Source: Cephalotrichum gorgonifer (Eukaryota; Ascomycota; Sordariomycetes; Microascales; Microascaceae). Taken from it: a stretch of DNA of 64,000 nucleotides. A program made the translations under genes and the position numbers. Each line of letters begins with the position of its first letter. Within the stretch, counting starts at the first letter, position 1. Positions 11,919 to 22,926 of the stretch are shown piece by piece. The notes under the pieces were generated by a model. It made no database searches, was not told where the DNA came from, and saw only the letters and a program-made list of their open reading frames with translations. The DNA lies in contig ONZQ02000008.1 of assembly GCA_900312665.1 (NCBI GenBank), positions 186,001 to 250,000 on the forward strand. The letters are read 5' to 3'.

Positions 11919-12995
11919 TCAACACCACGCGTAGAAATAATTATCCTCCCACACGACATCTCCATCCGCGCCCCCCTTCAACCTCAGACACGGCCTCCTC
12001 GAGTCCTCCCGGAACTCAAACCTCACCCTCACCCCATCCTCCTCGGCTAAAAGCCTGGCGCCGTCCTCGACGACGCCTTCCGGGTTCCAGGCCACGACCC
12101 TCTCCAGGCCCCACGCCGCCGCCTCGGCCACCGCTGCCCACAGCAGGCTCCTGACGGCCTCGGGGGAGCGCGCCACCACGCGGTGGACCATGAGCATGTT
12201 CTTCCCCAGGTCGTGGTGCCAGTACACCCACGCCGACCCGTCCGCCGTCGCGGCGCCGCAGTTCTCCAGCTCCCGGCCCTTCACGGCCCGGACGTGTAGC
12301 TCGTCCCGCAGGAACTGCCAGTCCAGCTGCTCAAACGTAGGTAGGAAGGCCACATGTGTCCGCCCCTCCTCGGGCACCAGCTCGCCCATGCGCTCCGTCA
12401 GCTCGGCGACGTCCTTCTCGCAGTACTCCTTCATCTCCCCGCGCGAGAGGAACCTCACGTCCTCGGGCTTCTCGGGCGCGGCGCCGCCGCTGCCCTCGAG
12501 GTATACGGATACCTGGAGCGACGGGTGGGCGGCCCACCCGAAGCCGCCGTAGAACTTGGTCCCGATGTCGCTATACAGCACGCTGAACTCGCTGTCGGCG
12601 TCCATGGCCTCCTGGAGCCTCTGCAGCATGAAGCCCGCCATACCCTGTTTCCGGTATTGCGGCGCCGTGTACACGCTCCCCACGCCGTAGGCCCTTCCGG
12701 TGCGGAGGCCGTTCCCGTCGACCACGAGCGCCGCCTTCCCGACGGAGTCTACGGCCGAGACGATGTCGAGGGGGTCCCCCTTCCGGTGCATGACCCAGTA
12801 CGTGCGGCCGCCGGTCTCGGTGGAGGTGGCCTGGGCCGAGGCAGCTAGGGTCTCCTCGCGCTGGACGTGGGCGTCGATGGTGAGGGGCTTGGCCCACGAG
12901 GCGCCGTTGATGCGCCAGGACAACTCCCTCTGGGCGGGAGTGGCCTTGGTAAAGACGACATCGTCGGTGGTGATGGGTTTGGTGACGCTCGTCAT
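11919..12995 (-). CDS. LYC1: LYC1-like GNAT N-acetyltransferase
   Basis: This is a single-exon gene of 358 residues, usual for the family. It resembles the fungal LYC1 group, named after the Yarrowia lysine N-acetyltransferase gene needed for lysine use. A GNAT core is visible: a beta-strand at about 103-110, then the acetyl-CoA loop Tyr-Arg-Lys-Gln-Gly-Met-Ala (114-120). A second family block with Leu-Tyr-Ser-Asp-Ile-Gly and Phe-Tyr-x-x-Phe-Gly-Trp (140-154) follows, and the long C-terminal half is typical of LYC1. The ATG at 12995 gives a standard N terminus with no targeting signal, so a cytosolic enzyme is expected. The true acceptor substrate in this organism is not shown. A perfect 16-base palindrome lies about 140 bases upstream. 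Confidence 0.85.
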   Translation of the reverse strand: MTSVTKPITTDDVVFTKATPAQRELSWRINGASWAKPLTIDAHVQREETLAASAQATSTETGGRTYWVMHRKGDPLDIVSAVDSVGKAALVVDGNGLRTGRAYGVGSVYTAPQYRKQGMAGFMLQRLQEAMDADSEFSVLYSDIGTKFYGGFGWAAHPSLQVSVYLEGSGGAAPEKPEDVRFLSRGEMKEYCEKDVAELTERMGELVPEEGRTHVAFLPTFEQLDWQFLRDELHVRAVKGRELENCGAATADGSAWVYWHHDLGKNMLMVHRVVARSPEAVRSLLWAAVAEAAAWGLERVVAWNPEGVVEDGARLLAEEDGVRVRFEFREDSRRPCLRLKGGADGDVVWEDNYFYAWC

Positions 12996-14166
12996 GGTGT
13001 GTGCCTCCGTGTTTTTGATCGTAAGAGTCAGTGCTCGTAAATCGACTTAGATTGGTGAGAGGAAGTCACTCGTAATACTCGTAGCTAAAGCAAGCACTTG
13101 CTTCAGAAGCGGGGCTTGTTATTTACTTCATATGACCCCGCCATGGCGGGGGTTGCGGAAAGAGCAATGAGCTATCTGTAGTGGGCCCGCGATGAGTAAG
13201 CTTATATTATGTTATCGAAATGCTCGTAATGGATGAATATAAATGTGGCATGCATGGTTCATTGATTCTTGTTAACCTGTAGAGTTAGACCTACATAGTG
13301 ATGTATCTATGAGTGTCTTGCGCGCCACCGGAGCGGGAACATGTGGCGCCGGCGGCGGGGATGAGCGGTGCCGCAGATCCTGGCCTCCTCCGGATCACAA
13401 GCCGGGGCAAAGGACGGAGCTGCCGGCACCTCGGGAGCAGAAACCTCAATGTTCCCCCATCCAGATCACTTCCACCGGAACCTAGGGCTATAGTACGTGC
13501 TCCGCTACCTGCCTGCCGAGTTCCGGGCGGACCTAAGGGCTGGCCGGACTTCGGCACCAGACCGATCGTGTGAGATGTGAGGTCTACGTCACCCAGCGCG
13601 GCCTCGGAGAAAACGAACGACGGATGATGTGCGTTTCCTTCCCGTTAGGCGTTCCCGGTAGTTAATGTAAAATATGCAAATAGGCGTCTCCAATTAATTA
13701 TGGGAGATCAATAAAATTCGCCTACGCATCCCAGAAGACTGCCTTGGAAGATCCGCCACATCTATCCCCACTGACCTCATGCTGGTTAAAGCCGGTTGAA
13801 ATGGTATCCCCCACAGACGAGGTATTAGTATCTTTATTATTATTGGAACCAAGTTGGTCGAGTCAATTTAAGAAGATGGGTTCCGGATCGGCAGTCGGCG
13901 AGGCGATGCGGGGGGGGGCCGGAGTATAGGTGGCCATAGGAGCATAGAAGAGGCTTCGAGTCAATCTAAAACCTCGACTATTACTTCGGAATCCCGGCTC
14001 CTCACTTCAAACTACATATACCGTCCCTTTCTCAAATCGATAAGTTGGCAGATCTCTATTGACGACGACAACTCCCTTACCATGCGTCTCTTCAACCGAC
14101 TGTTATGACCCCAGCGTGAATGACTCGAGGGGCCCTTGTCGGCAAGGGAAGCTCCGCGTATAAACC
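12996..14166. other. Divergent intergenic region, no gene recognised
   Basis: This is the upstream region of both the LYC1-like gene (minus) and the cutinase gene (plus). It contains the palindrome at 13136-13151. Short overlapping frames at 13291-13573 have no recognisable content. Confidence 0.55.
13136..13151. promoter_or_regulatory. Perfect 16-base palindrome CCCCG-N6-CGGGG
   Basis: CCCCGCCATGGCGGGG reads the same on both strands and lies about 140 bases upstream of the LYC1-like start. The inverted GGGG/CGG-type arms are what dimeric fungal zinc-cluster factors or paired CreA-like sites look like. Its function is inferred only. Confidence 0.5.
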
Positions 14167-15453
14167 ATGCTTTCGGTATATTTGTCGCGCGGATGGGCAT
14201 TCATCGTTCTCTCCGCCTTTTACGTCCTAGTCTCGTCAGCACCGACTCACCTCAAGGCGCGGCAGGCCTGGACCGGGACCTCGTCGAGAGAACTCACACT
14301 CTACGGCTGCCGACCCGTCATCTTCATCTATGCTCGGGAGACCATCGCGCCAGGTAACCTGGTACGGCCACCCGGATCCTTCGCATATTATGTTCTCCGC
14401 TGTTTAGAAGAGAAAAATACTGACTTGAGTCCGGTGGAATGCCACAGGGATTCTGGGTCGGGCCGGAGATATCCAACCGGCTGAAGTTATACTTTGGCGT
14501 CGAAAATGTCGCCACGGAGGGAGTGGACTACCTTGGCCTTATCGACACCAACTTCTCCCTGGGCGGGGCGTCGCCGGTGGCCATCGGGCTCATGCAGGCG
14601 CTGATTACGAAGGCCGTGGTCCAGTGTCCCACTTCGAAGGTCATCGCGGCGGGGTACAGGTGAGTTGAATCTCTATACGTCCCAATACTCCCAGAAACCC
14701 TCTACGCGATGAAAGAACCGTCTTAACCAGCCCCATCGAGAGAGTAGCCAAGGAGCCGCTATAGCCCACCGTGCCGTGCAGTACCTCGACCAGGCCATAA
14801 AGGACCGGATAACGGCCGTCGTGACCTTTGGCGACACCCAGACCCTCCAGGACGGCGGGCGCATCATCGGCTACCCCATCGACAAGACTCTCATCATCTG
14901 CAACGTGGGCGACGTCATCTGCACCGGCACGCTGTGGGTGTTCCCCGTGCACTTCGACTACACGAAGCGCGTGCCCGAGGCCGTACACTGGATCATATGG
15001 AAGATCCTCTCATCCTACTTCAACCCGCCCATCACCCCGTGGTACTGGGGCTTTCCCGGCGTGCCTCCTCCGTCCAACGATACGGAGAGCGCCGTGCCGA
15101 CGGCTACGGAGGTGGGGTCGGCGGATCCGGCGCTGGGGACCATGACGATGCCGGATACATCCTTCTTCCCGTCCATCCCAGTGGGCGACGCGGCGCCGAC
15201 GGTCACGGTGGATTCTGGGTCAGCACCGACCGAGGTGGACGTCGGCGACGTTTTATCGGATTTCCCGGAGTTGTCCAGTCTTATCACGGCCATTCCGGGG
15301 GCGGTAGAAACCGGCGGTTCCTCGACCACTGCGCAGCCGCCTGTCGAGACGTCTCGCGGCGAGTGTGAACTTCTGATGGAGAGGGAGAGGGAGAGGGAAA
15401 GGGAAAGGGCGGACCGACGGAGGGGTTTCTCGTTCTTCGACTGGTTAGGATGA
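14167..15453 (+). CDS. Cutinase (carboxylesterase family 5 type)
   Basis: The model is three exons, 14167-14361, 14448-14659 and 14748-15453, giving 370 residues. The first join restores Pro-Gly-Asn-Leu-Gly-x2-Val-Gly-Pro. The second splits the nucleophile codon (AG|C) and restores Gly-Tyr-Ser-Gln-Gly. Both are cutinase hallmarks, so the splicing is well supported. A signal peptide covers about residues 1-25. The triad is Ser136, Asp191 (in Cys-x2-Gly-Asp-x2-Cys) and His204. Cutinases hydrolyse ester bonds of plant cutin outside the cell, which suggests a plant-associated lifestyle. Oddities: the usual Ala-Arg-Gly-Ser/Thr oxyanion loop reads Ala-Arg-Glu-Thr-Ile, and a tail of about 150 residues follows the catalytic core. 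The tail is Pro/Thr/Val/Asp-rich and ends in an Arg-Glu repeat coded by a GA-rich microsatellite (15381-15409). The last 30 residues could change if the tail is spliced. Confidence 0.9.
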
Positions 15454-16275
15454 GAGGGAGGGAGACCAATCCACAGCAGGGAGCAAAGGTTGACAGGTAA
15501 TAGGAAGTGTGTAGGAGCGCAGGAGTGTGGATATGGGAGTACGGACAGTTTATGGCCGCCGACCATCTGGATACAATTACTCAGACTCTCCATTTCCACC
15601 ATTCACCACACGCCCGCGCGAAAGGCTCCACAAAGTGCTTTTCCCCCCCAAATCTCCCCTCCTCTTCAGCCCTACGCTCGTTACTATTTCATTCTCTGTC
15701 TTGCTCCCAGGTCCCCAGCACCATGTAACACATAGTCTCACCCACCCGTCGCTAAAATGTGTCTCTCTCTCTCTTTATACAAGTGTCGCACTGGATGAGA
15801 CAGCTGAGACACAGACACGCGCCATCCCGTCCTCGAAGAGAAGTAAAAGCAATAATAGCGCGCTTTTCCTCTTCGAACAGTAGTGTATTGTTACACAGAG
15901 TACTTGTACGACGAATAAATAATACAAATAAAGTGTCCGACCTACCTGTCGCTCGCCTCTAGCTTTGGCCTTGATTCAATGTACTCTTAAATAGAACACC
16001 GTATTTTCTCGTAGCTTTAGGCCTGATGAGCCTCGTTCGCCGACGAAAGCCTGACCAGCACAGCAGGGTCGGGGCTCTGCTCAGCTGGACGAGGCGGAGC
16101 CTCGACCCGAGCTGGACAATCCATCCACGCCAGCCACCCACTCATACTTGTCCACATCCACATACATACCCCGCCGCGTTACACATCACAGGATGCATAT
16201 GACTTCCAACATTCAACTTGCTCCCACCCACGTACCATATCGCCCGCCTTTACGCCCTCCCCCACCTATACTATA
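15454..16275. other. Intergenic, no gene recognised
   Basis: This is the 3' side of the cutinase gene and the upstream region of the HET gene. It has pyrimidine-rich tracts (15590-15780) and a CTCTCT run near 15763. No gene is supported. Confidence 0.5.
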
Positions 16276-18177
16276 ATGAGACTCATAAACACTACAACCT
16301 TAGATATCAAATTCTTCTCCGGCGATGTCCCGCCCTACGCCATCCTCTCCCACACCTGGGGAGAAGAGGAGGTCACCTTCCAGGACATGGAAAGAGGCCT
16401 GGTCTCCGCCTCGGCCCGGAAGGGCTTCGCCAAGATCCGGGGGTGCTGCGACCAGGCCGTCCGGGACGGCTACGCGTGGGCATGGGTGGACACCTGCTGC
16501 ATCGACAAGACGTCGAGCTCCGAGCTCTCCGAGGCCATCAACTCCATGTACCAGTGGTACAAGGCCTCGGCCGTCTGCTACGTCTACATGGAGGACGTCG
16601 AGGCTACGTCCGCCGCAACACCCGTCCCCGGGTCCTCTCTACATCTACATGGAGACGCCCACGCCCGGAGGAGTAACGCCTACGGGTTCTCGCGGAGCCG
16701 GTGGTTCAGGCGCGGCTGGACCCTCCAGGAGCTCATCTCGCCGCCCTACCTGGAATTCTACGACATGCACTGGTCCGAGCTGGGCACGAAATCGAGCCTC
16801 CTGCAGGAGCTGAGGCGCATCACGGGCATCCGCACCGGCATATTAATGGGCGACCCGATGACCTCCTGCTGCATGGCCGAGCGCATGAGCTGGGCCGCGA
16901 ACCGCGAGACGACAAACGTCGAGGACCGAGCCTACTCCCTTCTCGGCATATTCGACGTGAACATGCCCTTGCTCTACGGCGAGGGAGAGCGGGCCTTCAT
17001 CCGCCTCCAGGAGGAGATCCTGAGGCGCCACGAGGACCTCTCCCTGCTGGTCTGGAGCATGCCGAACCTGCCCCCGGGCCGCCGCAGCGTCCTCGCCCCC
17101 GAACCCAGGGCGTTCAGCGTGGTGCTGGCGACCCGCAACCCCCCCGTCGTCAGGGACCGGAGGTCCGCCCACCAGGGGATAACGTGGAAGGACGTCGAGG
17201 TGCTGCCCTGGACCGACTTTGAGGCCCATGCCACCACGAGCCGCGGTCTCCTGGTCACTCTCCTCATCGACGACCCGCGCTCTTACGGCGTCCCCCACGG
17301 GGACCGGGACGTGCTCGCGTGGACCCACCTGGTCGCGAACCTAGACACGCGCCACGACTCATCCATCATGCTCTGCACCCTGCTGCGCGTCAGCTTCCCC
17401 GGGGGCGGCTTCGAGGGGACGATAAAGGACTTCCCGGACTACATGACGGCGGAGAGCCCCGTCTCCTCGAGGAAGCTGGGCCTGATGTGCGTCCCCCGCC
17501 GCTGCCTGGAGAAATTCACCCCGAAGAAGTTCTACCTGCCGACCGCGGTCGAGGCCCCGAACGCCGGCACCGAGTGGTTGGTCAAGCTGCCGTGGTTAGT
17601 GCAGGGCCTCCCCCGGAGCCTCCAGGCCGACCTGGTCACCGGCTTCCACGATGGCCTGAACGTCCTCACATTCCACCTGGGCGCCGCCGCGCGCCAGACC
17701 ATGCTGGACCACCACCAGCCCCGGCATCTGAGGATGGCCGAACTCAAGCCTGGCATCTTCTCCATTTTCATGCCGGCGCCGGGGGGGACCGGCGAGGTCC
17801 CCGCGCGCCAGATTCTCCTGTTCTGCAGACATCATCACCGTAGAGGCACCACCGGCGGTGGCGGTGGGGGGAGTGTCCCGGAGATGTTCGTGGTGCACTT
17901 CCTCGCGATCGCTAGACCCGTATCAGGCCTCTTGTTATCCGGCTGCAGCGTCCTCAGGTGGACGAAGGAAATAGAGGAGGAGGGACTCCTGGCAAGGGCA
18001 GTAAGGCTGCGCGCAGAGGACGAAGACGTGTCGGGCGTGCCTCCCCTCGGCGACCGCTCTCACCTCCGGCTCGATAGTGGGGCTGTGGTGGCGGCAGGGG
18101 TGAAGCAGTACGTGAGATCCGTGAGGGAGAATAAGAGCCTAGTGGAGGTTTCTCTCATCGTGACCGTGACTGACTGA
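16276..18177 (+). CDS. HET-domain protein (heterokaryon-incompatibility type)
   Basis: This is a single-exon gene of 633 residues. All the conserved blocks of the HET domain (Pfam PF06985) are visible. They are Tyr-Ala-Ile-Leu-Ser-His-Thr-Trp-Gly (21-29), Trp-Val-Asp-Thr-Cys-Cys-Ile-Asp-Lys (70-78) followed by Ser-Glu-Ala-Ile-Asn-Ser-Met-x-x-Trp-Tyr (85-95), and Trp-Phe-x-Arg-Gly-Trp-Thr-Leu-Gln-Glu-Leu (143-153). After the domain comes Glu-Asp-Arg-Ala-Tyr-Ser-Leu-Leu-Gly-Ile-Phe (216-226), a usual extension. HET proteins are cytosolic sensors that trigger cell death when genetically different hyphae fuse, though most copies in a genome have no proven role. The C-terminal half (about 260-633) has no NACHT, WD40, ankyrin or TPR repeats that I can see, so its partner-sensing part is unassigned. 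The ATG at 16276 gives the expected family N terminus. Confidence 0.92.
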   Translation: MRLINTTTLDIKFFSGDVPPYAILSHTWGEEEVTFQDMERGLVSASARKGFAKIRGCCDQAVRDGYAWAWVDTCCIDKTSSSELSEAINSMYQWYKASAVCYVYMEDVEATSAATPVPGSSLHLHGDAHARRSNAYGFSRSRWFRRGWTLQELISPPYLEFYDMHWSELGTKSSLLQELRRITGIRTGILMGDPMTSCCMAERMSWAANRETTNVEDRAYSLLGIFDVNMPLLYGEGERAFIRLQEEILRRHEDLSLLVWSMPNLPPGRRSVLAPEPRAFSVVLATRNPPVVRDRRSAHQGITWKDVEVLPWTDFEAHATTSRGLLVTLLIDDPRSYGVPHGDRDVLAWTHLVANLDTRHDSSIMLCTLLRVSFPGGGFEGTIKDFPDYMTAESPVSSRKLGLMCVPRRCLEKFTPKKFYLPTAVEAPNAGTEWLVKLPWLVQGLPRSLQADLVTGFHDGLNVLTFHLGAAARQTMLDHHQPRHLRMAELKPGIFSIFMPAPGGTGEVPARQILLFCRHHHRRGTTGGGGGGSVPEMFVVHFLAIARPVSGLLLSGCSVLRWTKEIEEEGLLARAVRLRAEDEDVSGVPPLGDRSHLRLDSGAVVAAGVKQYVRSVRENKSLVEVSLIVTVTD

Positions 18178-21100
18178 AAGGGGGGGCGCGTATACTCGTA
18201 CAAGTATTTGGCCGAGTTGGGGTTTCCTGGGTCTTTGGACGCTACCAATCCCCATTGTCCCCCGCCGCTACGAGTACGACAGATGGGGAAGAGTGCGGGG
18301 ATACCCATGGGGAAACGAGTCCATAGTGCGGGTGGCGATAACGACCCCAACATCATGAAGTCGGGGATTTGGAGGGGCCCCAAATTGCACACGTGAAGTC
18401 GGGCCGGGGAGAGTTGGCGCTATCGATTGTCGTGCAATAGCAGCCAGTGGTAACAGCGCCCTCGCCCGTTGGGACGGCGGGGGTGGGGGAGGACCAGTCT
18501 TGGGGGGGGGGGGGGGGGGTAACATGGGAGGAAGGGGAAGTGGATAAGTAATATGGATACGACCCATGAACACCCTTCGAGCTCCACCCAACGGAGGTGA
18601 ACTCGGCGTGATTCTGCGTAGTTGCATTGAGTGGTGCAACTCTCTAATATAATGTTGGATACGTACCTTGTACCCTTCCGTCTAGACCCCCCCTTGCAAT
18701 TTCTCACCTTCTTTCCGCCAATGCCTGGACAAGAACTCCCTATCCGCACCAGTGCAGATGCCTGGAAAGGCAAGTTTGACGTTGACGGTGTCTCGGAGAT
18801 GTGAGTTCGAGTAGGATCGAAGGTGCACTATGGAAGGGAAGGGGTTCATCCCGTCCGCGTCCACCAATTCAATATGCAGGATAAATGAAAAAAGTATCTA
18901 AATTAAAGTACTTTGCATAAGGTATCTAGGAACACATTAGAGGGATACATCCATGGCCCCTCCCTCTTCCGCCTTGGAGGCAGAGAGCGTGGCAGTGGAT
19001 GCGAAGGAATGAATAAAGGAATGGACAGTCGAAGTCAATTGACCGAGTGCAATGGAATGAGGTGAGGAAGGCACGAGTCGATGAGAAGGGAGGGGGGAGG
19101 GGGGTGCCTCGGGAGAATGAAGGGGCGTTAGCCTAGTGTGGACGGAGTACGTGCATACACCCTCGTAAAGTGACAGAACGACATCGATCATATTACAGGT
19201 AACAAGTCTTACTTGCGGTCTGGGGGACCAGCGCATCAGAACTTTCTAGGGAGAAAAAAACAATCCGCTAGAACCCTCGATGCAGCGCATGATACCCCGT
19301 GCCCCCACCCCACTCTTAGGTGTTCGAGTAGAGCCCACTGGGAAATGGGGAAAGGCAAGAAAGAATGTGTAAGAAAAAAGAAGCAAAAACGCTACTAAAA
19401 AAAAAGGCTAAAAACTTCGAGGGAGATGGAAAATCGAAACTCGGCGGAATTTTAGAGATTATCCCCACTTCCGGAGTGGGGAGTGGGGGAAGGATCATGA
19501 AGCCTCCAATTCCATGGTCCAGTTATGGCATTGCATAGTAATATCCGCGGGGAGGGGGAGGGGGGTGAGATCGATGTGTTCCCGTCATGCCATGCTCCAC
19601 TTTTTTCCTTGGCGGCACTACGGCTGGCAGATGCCGTTGCACATACTGCGACTTACGAGCTGCTTACAACGCTTTCTCGGCTTGCTATTCGGTAGGCATG
19701 CCCGACCAGTCGGATGCATGTCTTTGGCTGACAGACGACTCGCCCACGCACACACAACGGCGCAGACTACCTTGCCAAGTCGGATGACGTCGGGACACCG
19801 TAGAGTCTATCGTGTTAGGCCCCGGGGGGAAGGGCGGGGCGGAAAGGTGGCGGGCGAGGAGTCACGGCGAGGGGTCACGGGGACTCAAACTTGTTAGATT
19901 CTCGCCTTTCTCGTAACACGAGCCGATAGAACCCCCGTCGGACGGACCCGAACCATCGGAATTCTGGGGAGAGAGGGGGGCGTTTGGCGGCGTAGCTCTT
20001 TCCCCATACGAGACCACGAGGATTGAATGCACAAACTTAAAAGCCAAATCTCATCTCGTGACCCCGGGAGGGGCGCAAGAAGAAAGGCTCTTCTTGGTCA
20101 TGATGGGGAGGAAGATTTTCGTTGGTGCCGGGGATGACCGCGCTTGCTCGATGCGGGCAGTGCGCCGCAAATACGCCGGGTAGGCGCCGAGGGAGTTCTC
20201 ATGCGACAAGAGCTTGGCACTAACCCACTTGTAGTCATAGTCGCTGTGGCTAGGGAGCCCCTACTACTGATTGGTGCTAGTTTGTGGCGTTTGTTACTTG
20301 TATGTGCGATCGCAAGTGGTCGCTTCTCGTCGGTTGCTTCGAGTCTGGTAATCCTCCGGGGCTGTTCGGAGGAGCATGTGTGACAGTTTGTTTGACATGT
20401 GGTTTGATGGAAGGGATGCCTGTCGTTTCCGAATACGCACAATGTGGCAATAGTCCACGTCTATTGGCCTCGCGTGAGCAAGAGTCGGAAACAGGCACGC
20501 GACGAGGGAGAAACGAAACTAACATCAGATGCATCTGATTCGGGAAAGGACCGAGCATTTCGCGACTGTTCGCCGGGTCTGGCGCCGATATATCGCCACG
20601 AATGCACCGCCAATATTTCCCTTCGCAGGGTGGCCGGAGAATATGATAGGACCGAGAGATGCACCTTCATGCAACTTCCAAGACGGATGAGTGGGAGGAT
20701 CCGGAAGATTAGTCCGAAGGACAACGGCTGAGAGAGAGAAGCTTCGTGAGGCTCTTACTAGGGCCATGGCCGTGCACATCCTGGCCTCCTGGCCCTGTGA
20801 CCAGGGTCCAACGGCTTGGGTGGCTCAGAGTGCCTCGGAAGCCTCCGGTAAGGTCGTGTTCGTAAGAATTACTCGATGGGGATCGAGGAGGGAGGTGTAT
20901 GGATCCCACCCCTCGGCTCCATTGCCTAGGAGCTCGTGTGGGAAGTCTGGCCGAACCGACAATTTTCCAGTGCTCCTTCCACCATCATGGGAGTGCATGT
21001 AACATTGCCTCTGTAGAGGCTAGGTTGTCGGAGGTACGTGTACGTATGTAGATACATTGGCGAGTACTTGTTCGGCCACTGTGTGTTGGCACAAACAAAG

Positions 21101-22926
21101 GTTGTTTAGCTCGTATGGTATGCCACGTCCAAGTACCTATCCGTAGCTAATGCTGGCACCGGGCATCCACTATACTAGGTACGAGTACAATGTGCTCGAA
21201 GACTGGTGCCACCTTCCCACTCTCGGTGAAGAAGATTTAGGGCATCGGACAATGTGGCGCCAAATCCGCGTGAAGATGAAACTCTTCAATACGTGTACAA
21301 ACAAGCCTCCCCTTCCCCTCCCAATAGACGACGGAAGAACAATTCTAGCACGGCTGTGGCTTGTTGATCGTAACCGAGTCGAGCGCATTGACAGGGAAAA
21401 GCAATGTTAAAATATTAGAAGGGGGGGGAGGGGGGAACCAGGGAGGATACCCTGTCTGTCCACCGTCCAGAACCCCATTACAGAACATTGGTTCAGGTGG
21501 GGATAGCAGGGTCGAAGCATGGAAAGTCGAGACTCTCCGCTGAGATTGGGTTTGTCGGGTACAGTCAGGTTCCTCCTCTCACCTCGGACTATAATTACCC
21601 AAACCGTGAATGAGTTGGATCTCGTGTGTCTGAAGAAAATAATATCGCCGAGTATTAACTCATTGGCGCCACTCCCGTTGGCGTGTCCAGGGTATAGCCG
21701 ACCAATCATGTCGGGCTCTCGCTCCCTTCTCGGCGCTTCTCTTCCACCCCAAACGCACTTTCTCGCCCTTACCCCTTCCAGTTCACTCCATCCACCCCCC
21801 TCCCCACCCAATTGCCGTCGCCAATGTGTGGGGTGCTGGGGCGTGCCTTCTCCATGTCCTCGACCGGGGACCCCGCCTGGAGAGCGGCGCTTTCCCCATT
21901 TAGGGTTGGAATCGGCGCTGTTCTCGCTCAGATCTGATCCTGGGGATGCCGCCATTTCCCCCGAGGTGTGTTTCCCCCCTCCCCAAGCCGTGCCAACCCC
22001 CATAAACTCCCCGCGCACACCCTACCCACCCCACAAGGGGCCCCGGTTTAGTGGGGATGATACCACGTTGAATTTGAGAAGGGTCGTCGAGAAGCCCGAA
22101 CCCATGTGCCACTTCGCAACACCACGGGCAGCACGTCCCCCAACACACGACCGCTTGGCACCTATGCACGGGAGAGATGCACCGCGGTTGGCCCTCGAGC
22201 CCTGGTCCCGACCCTCGAAAGACTCGAGACTAGAGAAAAAGAGTCACATCCGGCCCCGATGGCCCGAGTCGAGTCGACCCAGCCCATCTCCGTTTGCTCG
22301 GTACTACTACGATGTACTGTAACTCAGACCCTTTACACGTATTCTGTATACTGGTACAGAGAGGTAGGTACTCCTACTTACGACGTACTCGTAGCTATAG
22401 CCACTATGGTAATAGTTGTTCTGGTTCCTGTATGAGTACTCGCAGAAGGGAGGATGCTGGTAACCGAAGAGCGGAAAGCGGGTGCGGCAAGGAGCGAAGG
22501 GGGGGGGGGGTGGCGAAAGGGAGACGGAAGGGGGAATAATGCAACCGTTTAGCTGCCCTCGCTCTTACATTGAGCTAACGAAAGAGGTGGGTGCTCCCCA
22601 GTATGTCGGTTTACTCGCGCCTTGGCTCCACTAGACTAGGGTTCCCGGATCCGGATATCGACTCGCTCGCTCCTGCTCTGCTATGATCCGTGGATCTCGG
22701 GACGATATTAAAGAGCGGCGTCGTCCTCTCTTTTCCCCGTTCTGTCTTTTTTGTCATTCCGCTCCAGGCTCATTCTCCAGTTCCAGTCCGTCGAGTGATT
22801 CATCTTTTCTCACCTCGGTCCGCCCCAACCGGCCTACTCCTCCGCGAGGACATTTAATATTCTTGGTCGTTCCTTCCACTTCGGTTTTTTCTACACCACA
22901 ACTCATCGGCAAGCAATTCCGCAAAA
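18178..22926. other. Gene-poor stretch of 4.7 kb
   Basis: I find no gene here. The longest frame (21519-22322, plus) is proline-rich and domain-free, and I read it as chance. The stretch has an 18-base G run (18502-18519), several short G or A runs, and GTAC-rich words (21175-21190, 22365-22440). Its last 250 bases are pyrimidine-rich and form the promoter of the hexose-type transporter. Confidence 0.55.
18502..18519. repeat. Poly-G run, 18 bases
   Basis: This is an uninterrupted run of 18 G between 18501 and 18520. It may vary between isolates, or its length may be an assembly estimate. Confidence 0.9.

Noticed and set aside
21519..22322. 267-codon plus-strand open frame
   Set aside because: It is proline-rich and low in structure, with no domain and no start context, in a gene-poor stretch upstream of the transporter. 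It is most likely chance.
22540..22620. tRNA-like D arm on the minus strand (GCTC-AATGTAA-GAGC preceded by TTA)
   Set aside because: The anticodon stem and the T arm do not pair and no acceptor stem closes, so it is at most a chance or decayed fragment.
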